Of a stretch of 64,000 nt of DNA, positions 33,870 through 42,838 are shown in pieces; position 1 is the first letter of the stretch; every line of letters starts with the position of its first letter. Source of the DNA: Anthracocystis setariae (taxonomy: Eukaryota > Basidiomycota > Ustilaginomycetes > Ustilaginales > Ustilaginaceae); contig CAKMXJ010000032.1 of assembly GCA_928724745.1 (NCBI GenBank), positions 372,001 to 436,000 on the forward strand, in the 5' to 3' direction. The notes beneath the pieces are model-generated. The model searched no databases, was not told where the DNA came from, and saw only the letters and a program-made list of their open reading frames with translations. Made by a program: the position numbers and the translations under genes.

Positions 33870-34940
33870 TTATGTTTCGTACACTAGTTGGCGGAATGTA
33901 ATGCTCTGTTGGATCGGCGAGTTCAAGAATTTGAAAGATTGTCAGTACGACATGTTCGAGAGAGTTTCAGACGAACGCAAGTCAAACATCGTACTTACGA
34001 TTCTAGGACCTTTGACTTTGAGTTCTTTCGGGATCTCGTGGGTGTAGAACTTCTGTGTTTGACCCTGCATGACGAGCAGGCTACCTCCAGCAAGCGTCCA
34101 ACGTTTCTTGAACTTATCTAGTGTGCTGGATGCTTTCTGTCCCCTGGGCTGCTTTCGCTCCATTATCCAGCTTCGATCTGCGCCCAGAGACACTGTGACG
34201 ATGACCTTGTTCTCGATATTATCCGAGTGTCGTCCGATATAGATGCTTCCATCGTCGTAGCGATTGAGCATGCAGTGATTGAAGCGTACTTCGGAGCCCA
34301 AGCAGTCGTCCGCGGACAGGAGCGAAGCAATGTGGTCGAGCAGGGGCGGGAAGGGAGCATGCAGCTCGACGGGATGACCACTGTACTTGAGATGTAGACC
34401 GGGCGCGGTGGTGTAGGCGGCTATCTCTCTACTCTGGGTGATCTCTCGACCATACACCTTGAGCTTCGGACGATACCACTCCGGAAGACGGTCGAGCTCC
34501 TCGCGCCATTCTTCGGCCAGGGCACGATCGATAAAGTTGGGCTTGTAGTAGATCTCTGCATCCGGAAGATCATCCACCTTGTATTGCGAACAGAATGCCG
34601 CGCGTGACACTTGGTGAAACGGTCCGCGGTGGTGAAACTCTGGCGCTGCTTTTGACGTCGGCGAAGGTGATGCCGTTGGAAGCCTGAGACGCTTCTGTTC
34701 GCTCTTGGTTACATCAGTGGAGCCAGTCCCTTGATCATCCTGAGCCACTTGAGATCTTGTCCGTTTGTGAGTGCCATCTTCTGTCTTTGCCGGTGGTAAA
34801 CGACCTTTCTGTGCTCCAAACTTGATATTGAAGAGTGTGCTTTGGAAGGTTCGCTTTATTGGGGACACTGCTGTGCTTGCTGCTGGTTTCTGCACAGCCG
34901 ATGGGGGCGCGGAGGGCACGAAGGAGGTTGACCTTGTCAT
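33870..34940 (-). CDS. ALKBH2-like Fe(II)/2-oxoglutarate DNA repair dioxygenase
   Basis: An AlkB-family oxidative demethylase that removes 1-methyladenine and 3-methylcytosine lesions from DNA. ATG 34940; a disordered basic N-terminus of about 105 residues precedes the catalytic domain. Visible are the iron ligands HSD (IGRHSDNIENK, about residue 237) and a distal His (FYTHEIPK, about 298), the ALKBH2/3-type NRYDDGSIYIGRHSD loop, and a first-exon end at KGPRI. A 93-nt intron (33906-33998, GTAAGT...ACAG) adds SITFRQLVYET from 33870-33905. This completes the 2-oxoglutarate-binding R-x5-R motif (RISITFR). 325 residues. The nested transposon begins only about 125 bp upstream of its start. Confidence 0.93.
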
Positions 34941-35065
34941 CTTGTGCGGTAAGGGCGATCACCAGTAGTGTCGATTGTCACGGAGCGAAGTAGATATGCA
35001 CCTGGTAGTCGCGGCTTCGAGTGAGCTTGACGTCGAAACTGAGCCCTTTTTTGCCACCACTAGTG

Positions 35066-35084
35066 AGTTTTCGGACACCCCCTG
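35066..35084 (+). repeat. Harbinger left terminal inverted repeat
   Basis: GTTTTCGGACACCCCCTG at 35067-35084 is the exact reverse complement of 46822-46839, with one more matching base outside (35066/46840). Just inside, CCCCCTGATCAGAGGG is near-palindromic. Confidence 0.85.
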
Positions 35085-35350
35085 ATCAGAGGGTAGGAGT
35101 ACCCGGATAAACATGTTTTCGAGCTCCGTGCATGATTGTGCATGTAGTACTACCACCAAGACGGTTGAAACTCCGTTGTCGGGGTGCTCTTGTCTATGGT
35201 GCTACTCCCCCTAGCTTGGAGGAGATCAGGAGGTAGAGTTCAAGTAGTGCTTGTCGTCGTTTGCGTGTGTTGTATGTGTACTACCATCATATTGTCTGCA
35301 ATATAACGTTATCCCCGCGCTTTCCTTAACGGTCAGAGAGGCGCACAATC

Positions 35351-36499
35351 ATGCCAGGCGAATCCCTCACAGCTCGAGCTTGCAGACGCCGAATGCGCTT
35401 GCTCACAGTACTCTCTGTTCTGGCACGGAGACCGCCAACACCGCTCCATCCGCAGCATTACAACACCATCTCAGCATTGCTCGACAACGATCACTTCAAA
35501 TCTATGTTCGGGCTAGCAATCAATGAGTTTGAACACATCCACTTTGCCTTGCTGCTGCCTGATCCGATAAGAACAAGTTCGTGCGACGTGATTGATAGCA
35601 AGACGGCCTTGCTGATGCTGTTGGCCTGGCTACGAGGATCTCGCCTTCGCTGCATGGAGGGTCAGTTTGGCTGGTCTCATGGCCGCTGCAGTCGCATCAT
35701 ACACAAGGTCAGTCACACGATATACACTCTGTGGGGTAGGCATCTTGATGCCACCAGCGATCGCCACCGCTTGCTCCGTCCTGAGCGTCTCGATTACTAT
35801 GCCGCTGCCATTGAGCGCAAGACATGCATGCCAAGGTTCTGGGGCGCCGTTGATGGTACTGTGCGCCCAATAGCAATGCCAGTTGTTGACCAAGAGGACT
35901 CGTACAACGGGCACAAGCGATGCCATGCTCTCAAGTATCAGTTTGTTGCGACACCGGACGGACTGCTATTCATATCGCCGCCTTACTCTGGACAACGAGG
36001 AGATGGGTACATGGTTTCTGAGGAAGAGCTTGTGGAGTGGGCAGCAAGGCAAGCACGTGGTGTCGACGGTACTCAGCGATACCTGTATGGAGACCAGGCG
36101 TATGGGAACTCGGCCGCCATCATCGCTCCGTTCAAGGGTAACTTCATCTCACGCAATGAGATGCTCACGAATCACATCATGAGTAAGTTCAGGATCATTG
36201 TCGAGTGGGGTATCGGTATGGTCTCAATGCAGTGGTCACGATTTAGGGACAAGCAGTATCAGCGTACTGGTCTCACACCATGCGGTCGCGACTTCCTCGT
36301 TGGCACGCTGCTCAGGAACGCGAGGACTTGCTATGCTGGAGGTAACCAGATCAGCGATAACATGGATTGCCGGCCTCCAAGCCTCGAGGAGTACTTCTCA
36401 TCGGCAAGGGTTGTCTTGCCAACAATCACCAAAGCAAGGTATGCAAGAACGAGCACAGGAACAAGCACACAGACGAGCGTATCAGGACCACAGGATTGA
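35351..36499 (+). CDS. PIF/Harbinger DDE transposase
   Basis: 382 residues, single exon, matching the DDE_Tnp_4 (Harbinger nuclease) family. The acidic triad is readable: Asp in FWGAVDGTVRP (about 167), Asp in LYGDQAYGN (about 247) and Glu in IIVEWGIGMVSMQW (about 285). The helix-turn-helix-like N-terminal region includes LLMLLAWLRGSRLRCMEGQFGWSHGRCSRI. Reading frame and triad are intact, so the nuclease could be functional. In this superfamily the transposase needs a Myb-like partner for DNA binding and nuclear import; that partner gene lies at the other end of the element and is now separated by the retrotransposon. ATG 35351 is 285 bp inside the left terminal repeat. Confidence 0.92.
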   Translation: MPGESLTARACRRRMRLLTVLSVLARRPPTPLHPQHYNTISALLDNDHFKSMFGLAINEFEHIHFALLLPDPIRTSSCDVIDSKTALLMLLAWLRGSRLRCMEGQFGWSHGRCSRIIHKVSHTIYTLWGRHLDATSDRHRLLRPERLDYYAAAIERKTCMPRFWGAVDGTVRPIAMPVVDQEDSYNGHKRCHALKYQFVATPDGLLFISPPYSGQRGDGYMVSEEELVEWAARQARGVDGTQRYLYGDQAYGNSAAIIAPFKGNFISRNEMLTNHIMSKFRIIVEWGIGMVSMQWSRFRDKQYQRTGLTPCGRDFLVGTLLRNARTCYAGGNQISDNMDCRPPSLEEYFSSARVVLPTITKARYARTSTGTSTQTSVSGPQD

Positions 36500-36670
36500 T
36501 TGCGCACACAATGTAGATAGAAGCGATGGATTGGAATGCAAACGTTACTGTACATGAGGTCAAGCCTGGTAACGAAGTGGTAGTGAGCGCTCACGAGAGC
36601 TACGACGTTTGGTTGGTGATGCATGTGGTGTTGCAGTGGAGGAGTTAGATCCAATGGAGCGGGTAACCGA

Positions 36671-36675
36671 CCCAG
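36671..36675. repeat. target-site duplication CCCAG (left copy)
   Basis: CCCAG immediately precedes the 5' LTR. The identical pentamer at 45099-45103 immediately follows the 3' LTR. Five bp is the usual copia duplication length. Confidence 0.95.
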
Positions 36676-37390
36676 TGTTGAAATATACGGTCACCTACTG
36701 CGTCAGCCATCGACGTGACACTACAGACGACGGTATGTCCATAACTAGTGCGGTGATATTCCGGCATAGTTGCCGACAATACAATTCCTCGGGACTCGGC
36801 AGCGGGGAAACTATGCGCGTGCCAAAGCCAATGCCGGCACTGTACGTCCCCACGTGATGTTGACATGGTGCCTCATCACATTCCTGACCGGGATGTTACT
36901 CGTCGGGTCATGTTATTGTCAACATCTTCGTTTATGTTGATGGTCAACTGTTGTTTACACTTAGCGAAGAGTCTTGTCATTAACGTCGTCGCTATAGGGT
37001 TCCCTACACCGCTACTGGCAATGACGATGCAGGGGACTAAGTGTATTTATAGGGCGTACTTCGAGCGCACAGTTGATGACCCCTTAATCGATTCATTACC
37101 AACTTCTCCGTATCATAACGCCTGCTACTTACAGATCCTTACCGACGTCGCTACTGTTGTATCGACATAGGTCTCTCCCCTTCGTGCCTGCTGCCTAACG
37201 TCACCGCCCACTCTTGGTTACGGATCTAACTGGCCTGACATAACAACAGAGCCAGCTCTATACGCCCATCCACCAGTGTGAGGTCTATAGCGACTTAGCT
37301 ACTTGCTATAGTATCTTTGGCAGACGGTAGACTCATCGTGCCTGGCTGCCTACCGTCAAGGTCGCCCCTTGACGCAGTCGACTTCCAATA
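36676..37390 (+). repeat. copia 5' LTR
   Basis: Begins TGTTGAAATATACGG and ends GACTTCCAATA (TG...TA rather than TG...CA). 715 bp, and reads identical to the 3' LTR. A TATTTATA box at 37044-37051 is the likely U3 promoter. Confidence 0.95.
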
Positions 37391-37407
37391 GGTTATGAGC
37401 CCAACGG
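37391..37407 (+). promoter_or_regulatory. primer binding site complementary to a tRNA-Met anticodon arm
   Basis: GGTTATGAGCCCAACGG follows the LTR with no gap. Its complement contains GGGCTCATAACC, the anticodon stem-loop sequence of eukaryotic methionine tRNAs (CAT is the anticodon), not a tRNA 3' end. This fits half-tRNA priming as known for Drosophila copia. The ATG of this site is also the gag-pol start codon. Confidence 0.75.
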
Positions 37408-40400
37408 CTTCACGACTGGGAGAATACCGACGCTACAACACAAGAAACAATCCAGTAAGATCCCTTCTTTCGATTCCAGACGTCGGAGACCCAGTGCCTC
37501 CTCGATCCGCACAATCGCGACGCTCGAGAGACCATACAGTTCGCAATAACGAAAACACTGTTCCCGCTGTAGTGACCAGCGAAGCCTCATCTGCAACACA
37601 AAATATCGTTTCCGCTGTACAAGACAGCGAAGTTCCTATTCAAGAGCCCCTACCTTCGTCGGTACGCACGGTATCAACTCCGTTACAACCTTACAGATCT
37701 GTTAACATGTCTAAGGTTACTTCCGATTTCGCTACGCAGCTTCTCTCCAACGGGCAAAAACTCCCGGACCTTGACGACTCTGTCGACTATTTCAAATGGC
37801 GTGCCACCTGCATCACAACTCTAATGCAAAAGGGCCCAGACATCTATGATGCCATCATGACAGAAACGCCTATACCTGCTCCCGGTACTGACGAGTATCG
37901 AGACTGGCGTCGTTACAACCTTATCGCTCGCGGTATCCTACTGTCGAGCATGTCACTCGAAATCGCAACCATGGTAAACCACCATGAAACGGCTAACGGA
38001 ATATGGAAGCATCTGGAGAAGTCGTTTAGCGCTAAGCTACGATACAAGATTGAAGAGTTCGAAACACAGCTCAATAGCATTAAGCAAGACAAGACTACTA
38101 TCTCCGCCTATAACACACGAATCACCAAGCTAGTTGAACAACTTAAGCTTGGAGGCATTGAAGTCAGCTGGAATAAGCGCTTCACCGTCTTAATGAAGGG
38201 TCTCCGATCGGAATACCATACCGTTCGAAGTCAGCTCGAGGAAAGTTACAGACGACGTCGGGATGTACAAACCTTCACCTCTATGGACCCTGACGGTACC
38301 GTTAGGACGTTCAACTTCCAAGGGACCCCCTTGGACGAGAAGATTGAGTACGATAGCTACCTTGACCAACTCAAGGCCGAGGAAATAAGACAGGGGTTAC
38401 ATACCTTTGGTTTAGCTGCCCGACCTCGGCAGAACACTTCCGCGTTCCTGACCGACACCAAGACGGATGATTCCAGCTCCAAATCTGCCAAGAATCGTAA
38501 CGGCAAATGGAGACACAAGTCGACATCTTCATCATCTCCAAATAAGCGTCAACGCAACAACAGACGCGGCAAGACCAACGAAGGGATCAAACCACGCCGT
38601 CCCTTGTCGGAAGTGTCCTGCCATCATTGCCATGAAAAGGGTCATTATAGACCTGATTGCCCTACCTTGGCTAAGGATAAAGCAGCACAACCCCCCGACA
38701 AGAAGTCACAATCCTCCTTCTTCACCGGCCTTGCCATTGCCGACATCGCTTTGTCCACTACCGACAGCGGTTACGGCATTGAGACGCAATGGATTATCGA
38801 TTCCGCGTCCACTGTTCACGTTTGTATCAATCGTGATCTCTTTACAGATCTCAGCCTTGAGGAGTTCCCTCCTCTGCTGAGCGGCAGTCGTGACCACGTA
38901 AAGACGGAGGGTAAGGGGACCGTTAAGGTACTTGCCGATCTCGGTAACGGGAAAACGCATACCCTCATTCTCCACAATGTTTTATACGTACCGACATATG
39001 CCGCCAATCTTATGTCCCTTAACTTGGTCGCCAAGACTGCACAGATCAGCATCTTCAAGAACACGCTCACAGCTCGCCAAGGTGGTAAAGTCGTCTTCAA
39101 AGGAACAACTACGAATGGGATGCTTACGTACCTCGTTCAACCTAAACTCGAATTCGCGGGAGTCACAACGACATCCGCAAGCCTCTGGCATGATCGTTTA
39201 GGTCATCCAGGGGACGCTAGGATGAAAGGGATGGCCCAGCTCATTCCCGAATTCAGTAAAGGCGTCCCCATTGGTAAATGCAACTCATGCGAGGTCGCCA
39301 AATCCCACAAGCAACCGTTTCCAACTCGAACGACGCGTACAACGGAGCCACTGGAATTAGTGCACTCTGACGTCGTCGGTAAGCTACCTGACGTTACTCC
39401 CGAAGGACACCGATACCTCATCTCCTTCACAGATGACTATACTCGATTCTCCGTCATCTACTTGATGATACAGAAGTCGGAAGCGCTTTCCCATTTCCAG
39501 AACTACAAGACCCTCATGGAAACTCAGACCGGAAAGAAAATAAAACGCTTCCGCACCGATCATGGTAGCGAGTACTGTAATCGCCTTTTCGGCAAGTTCC
39601 TTGCCGACGCAGGTATCATCCACCAGACGTCGTCACCGTACACCCCTGAACAGAACGGCGTTGCCGAACGTCTGAACCTGACCATTTTTAATCAAGTTCG
39701 AGCTATGCTCATCCACAGCTCTGCACCTCGCTATCTATGGGGTGAAGCAGCCCTCTATGCAGTGTACCTTAACAATCGTCTTCCAAGTAAGGCCATTGGC
39801 ATGGTTTCACCGTACAAAAGACTCTTCAACCAAGATCCTGACCTCTCCAAGGTCAAGGTATTTGGATGCAAGGCCTGGGCACACATCCCAGCAGCAAATC
39901 GCGATAAACTAAGCGACAGAGCTATTCCCGCAGTCTACATTGGCGTTACCGAAGGCTCTAAGGCATTCAAGTTGTTTCAGACAAACCACAACACTATAAT
40001 GTCTGCTCATCATGCTACCTTCGACGAAAAATCCTTCCCCTTCTACGACAGGCCCATCCCTACGGATGCAGCTACTACCGACGTCGGTAACGCGACGTCA
40101 TCGCCAAGCCAAGAACTACAGGCCAGTGTCCACCAGCCTGTGGCCACTCGCACTTCCGAGCCACTCGCACTCGACTCCCCACAAGATGACATTGCCTCAG
40201 ACGGCATCGACACCACGTCATCTGTTAACAATGACCCTTATTACACAGGCTATCCTCTCCTTACAAACGAGGAGCGTGCTCAGGGTATCTCCACTCCTCC
40301 CTTACCTACAGCTGCAGAAATGGCCGGAATGGCTTACACTACGGTTGCAGAGGAGGGGGGGCAGGAATTCACTGAGGCAGCCTGTGCAGACAAAGGCATT

Positions 40401-42032
40401 GCCATACCGACAACTGACGACGAGCCCCTACATATAAAACAGGCTCAACGACGACCGGACTGGCCCAAGTGGCAAGAAGCAATCCAAAAGGAGCTCGATT
40501 CGCATAAGGAAAACAACACCTGGACCGTAGTCACCCCTCCAAACGACGCCCATATCATTGGCTGTCGTTGGGTGTTCAAGGTCAAACGTAAAGGTGATGG
40601 CTCCATCGATAAGTACAAGGCGAGATTGGTAGCACAAGGTTTCACTCAAATTCATGGTATCGACTATGAAGAGACCTTTGCCCCTGTCGTTAAGATCGCC
40701 ACGCTCAGGATGTTAATGATCATTGCCCTCCAGTGCAAGATGCAGATCTACCAACTAGACGTCGTCACAGCCTACCTGAATGGTACAGTTGATAAAGATC
40801 TCTACATGAGACCTCCCCCTCTTCCAGACAGCATGGCGACGTCGGAAGGCATCTCACTTGGTCGTGTTTGTCGACTAAATAAGGCCCTATATGGCCTGAA
40901 ACAGTCAGGAAGAGCATGGTACCAGAAGGCCGACAGTACCTTGATCGATATAGGTTTCACGAGGAGCAACTACGATACAGCACTATACTACATCGTTAAC
41001 GACAACGCTCCACCGGTATTGCTTTCCCTATACGTAGATGATGTCCTCATCTTCTGCAAGGACAAGGGACAAGCAGAACGAATCATTGAAACACTACGCT
41101 CCAAGTTCAAGATGACTGGAGGCGACCCGGTGTCATTCATCCTAGGAATCCAAGTCAAACACGATAACGGCATGATCCACCTGTCCCAAACAGCCAATAT
41201 CCTCCGATTGATTGACCGATTCGGCCTATCCCAGGCAAACACAGTGCACACTCCCGCTGACGGTAAGGACCTTACCGGCGGCGATAAGCTCAACGAAGAC
41301 GATCACTCCACCTACCGAACTATTGTGGGATCAATCCTATATATAGCGACCTGCACACGGCCCGATATAGCATTTGCAGTAAGCAAGCTAAGCAGGCACC
41401 TGGCATCCCCCACTAAGGATGCTATGGTTGCAGCCAAGCACTTGCTGCGATATCTGAAAGGCACTGCAGATCACGGTCTCACCTTTACCGACAAAGGTAT
41501 CAAATCTCCCATGTCGGAAGACTGGGGTCCCAAGATTTACACCTTTTCAGATGCAGACTTCGGTGGCGACACAGTGACTAGGAGATCAACAACAGGGCTA
41601 GCTAATACCGTCCTCGGCATGCCTTACAGTTGGTTTTCAAAACGTCAGACACTAGTTGCAACATCCACTTGCTTCGCAGAATACGTTGCAATGGCTGAAG
41701 GATGCAAGGAAGTTGTGTGGACCAGACGCCTGCTGGCCGAATTGGGCTTCGTCATCAAGCTACCGACACCGTTAATGGTTGATAATCAGGCAGCCATATA
41801 CCTCTCGAAGGACCCAAAGGACCACCAAAGGAACAAGCACATTGACATCAAATATCATTTTGTCAGGGAGCAGCAAACGAAGGGTACAGTCGTCGCTACG
41901 TATGTACCGACAGCGGAACAAGCTGCAGATTGCTTTACCAAGGCCCTCGATCGGTCTAAAGTTCAAACCCACCGACAACTACTCGGTATCGGCAGGATCG
42001 ATATGCCGACTTCCGAGGCGCGTGCAAACTAA
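37395..42032 (+). CDS. copia gag-pol polyprotein
   Basis: A single 1,545-residue frame. In order: Gag (UBN2-type, about 90-330); a CCHC zinc knuckle (CHHCHEKGHYRPDC, about 408); an aspartic protease-like site WIIDSAST (about 469); a pre-integrase His-Cys region (LGHPGD...CNSCEVAKS); the integrase core with Asp in HSDVV, Asp in RTDHGSE and Glu in NGVAER (about 658, 722, 757); reverse transcriptase with YVDD (about 1212); and RNase H starting FSDADFGG, with the CFAEY Glu and the VDNQAA Asp. No stop or frameshift separates Gag from Pol, so relative Gag dosage must come from splicing or processing. The start ATG lies 4 nt after the LTR. Confidence 0.96.
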   Translation: MSPTASRLGEYRRYNTRNNPVRSLLSIPDVGDPVPPRSAQSRRSRDHTVRNNENTVPAVVTSEASSATQNIVSAVQDSEVPIQEPLPSSVRTVSTPLQPYRSVNMSKVTSDFATQLLSNGQKLPDLDDSVDYFKWRATCITTLMQKGPDIYDAIMTETPIPAPGTDEYRDWRRYNLIARGILLSSMSLEIATMVNHHETANGIWKHLEKSFSAKLRYKIEEFETQLNSIKQDKTTISAYNTRITKLVEQLKLGGIEVSWNKRFTVLMKGLRSEYHTVRSQLEESYRRRRDVQTFTSMDPDGTVRTFNFQGTPLDEKIEYDSYLDQLKAEEIRQGLHTFGLAARPRQNTSAFLTDTKTDDSSSKSAKNRNGKWRHKSTSSSSPNKRQRNNRRGKTNEGIKPRRPLSEVSCHHCHEKGHYRPDCPTLAKDKAAQPPDKKSQSSFFTGLAIADIALSTTDSGYGIETQWIIDSASTVHVCINRDLFTDLSLEEFPPLLSGSRDHVKTEGKGTVKVLADLGNGKTHTLILHNVLYVPTYAANLMSLNLVAKTAQISIFKNTLTARQGGKVVFKGTTTNGMLTYLVQPKLEFAGVTTTSASLWHDRLGHPGDARMKGMAQLIPEFSKGVPIGKCNSCEVAKSHKQPFPTRTTRTTEPLELVHSDVVGKLPDVTPEGHRYLISFTDDYTRFSVIYLMIQKSEALSHFQNYKTLMETQTGKKIKRFRTDHGSEYCNRLFGKFLADAGIIHQTSSPYTPEQNGVAERLNLTIFNQVRAMLIHSSAPRYLWGEAALYAVYLNNRLPSKAIGMVSPYKRLFNQDPDLSKVKVFGCKAWAHIPAANRDKLSDRAIPAVYIGVTEGSKAFKLFQTNHNTIMSAHHATFDEKSFPFYDRPIPTDAATTDVGNATSSPSQELQASVHQPVATRTSEPLALDSPQDDIASDGIDTTSSVNNDPYYTGYPLLTNEERAQGISTPPLPTAAEMAGMAYTTVAEEGGQEFTEAACADKGIAIPTTDDEPLHIKQAQRRPDWPKWQEAIQKELDSHKENNTWTVVTPPNDAHIIGCRWVFKVKRKGDGSIDKYKARLVAQGFTQIHGIDYEETFAPVVKIATLRMLMIIALQCKMQIYQLDVVTAYLNGTVDKDLYMRPPPLPDSMATSEGISLGRVCRLNKALYGLKQSGRAWYQKADSTLIDIGFTRSNYDTALYYIVNDNAPPVLLSLYVDDVLIFCKDKGQAERIIETLRSKFKMTGGDPVSFILGIQVKHDNGMIHLSQTANILRLIDRFGLSQANTVHTPADGKDLTGGDKLNEDDHSTYRTIVGSILYIATCTRPDIAFAVSKLSRHLASPTKDAMVAAKHLLRYLKGTADHGLTFTDKGIKSPMSEDWGPKIYTFSDADFGGDTVTRRSTTGLANTVLGMPYSWFSKRQTLVATSTCFAEYVAMAEGCKEVVWTRRLLAELGFVIKLPTPLMVDNQAAIYLSKDPKDHQRNKHIDIKYHFVREQQTKGTVVATYVPTAEQAADCFTKALDRSKVQTHRQLLGIGRIDMPTSEARAN

Positions 42033-42838
42033 ACGCGCCGAAATTCAAATTGACGTGACGCGCAAATCACTCCCGACCTAACAGTAATGGGTAGCGTGAA
42101 AATCACTAATTACCACGTCAAAATCCTAAATTCGACGTGTCGCGTAAACGCAACCGACTTAACAACGTCGTTAGTACATATAGCGTTACTGGAACAACAT
42201 AACATCGCCGTTAAATTATTGTCGCGCGATAGTTCTAGAATTCCCGATTCAGGTAAATATTTTCCGATTCCGATTTACAGTTCCAGACCTCGGCCGAACT
42301 TCTTCGACAGCGGCAAGTAAAATAAAAATAAAAAAAAAAATAAAACTGCGGCATCTCATGCCGATCAAGCGAGAAATTTTTTTTTTTTTGGACTCTAGCG
42401 CGAGCTAGCCGACGCAGGGTCTACTCGCTTTCAACAACCGCCGCCACTCTCTTCCCGTTCCTCCTCAACCACTCCTCAACCGACCCGGCACTACATCTGT
42501 AGCTGTCGGTGATCATCATCAAGCATCGGTTGTCTCATTCCCTCTCACGCGCGTTCAACAACGCCAACGCTTACTCGTTGCCATTGTCGCTCAACGCCTC
42601 GTGGCCTCAATCCACATCTCCCCTCGGTTGCCAGCCTCCTCGACTAGGAGCTGGTGTCTTCTTCCTCTCACGGTTCGCCCCTTCGGTTGGATTCACACGA
42701 CTATCTTTTCTTCCGGTCGCTGCAAGTCATTACCTACATCGATAATCCCGTCACGGTGCATATACGCTCTTACCGTTGCATTCTCAAGATTTCCCCTGCT
42801 GTTTTACCTTGTACCGCATCTGTTACTCTTGTCTCACT
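42033..42838. other. non-coding spacer between pol and accessory ORF
   Basis: About 0.8 kb. The first part is AT-rich with A-tracts (about 42,318-42,345) and a T13 run (about 42,378-42,390). From about 42,420 it is CT-rich, like leaders of host genes in this window. It may hold a separate promoter or a splice acceptor for the accessory ORF. Confidence 0.45.

Noticed and set aside
36865..37170. 101-codon ORF inside each LTR
   Set aside because: Duplicated only because the LTRs are identical; lies over U3/R with the TATA element and shows no domain.
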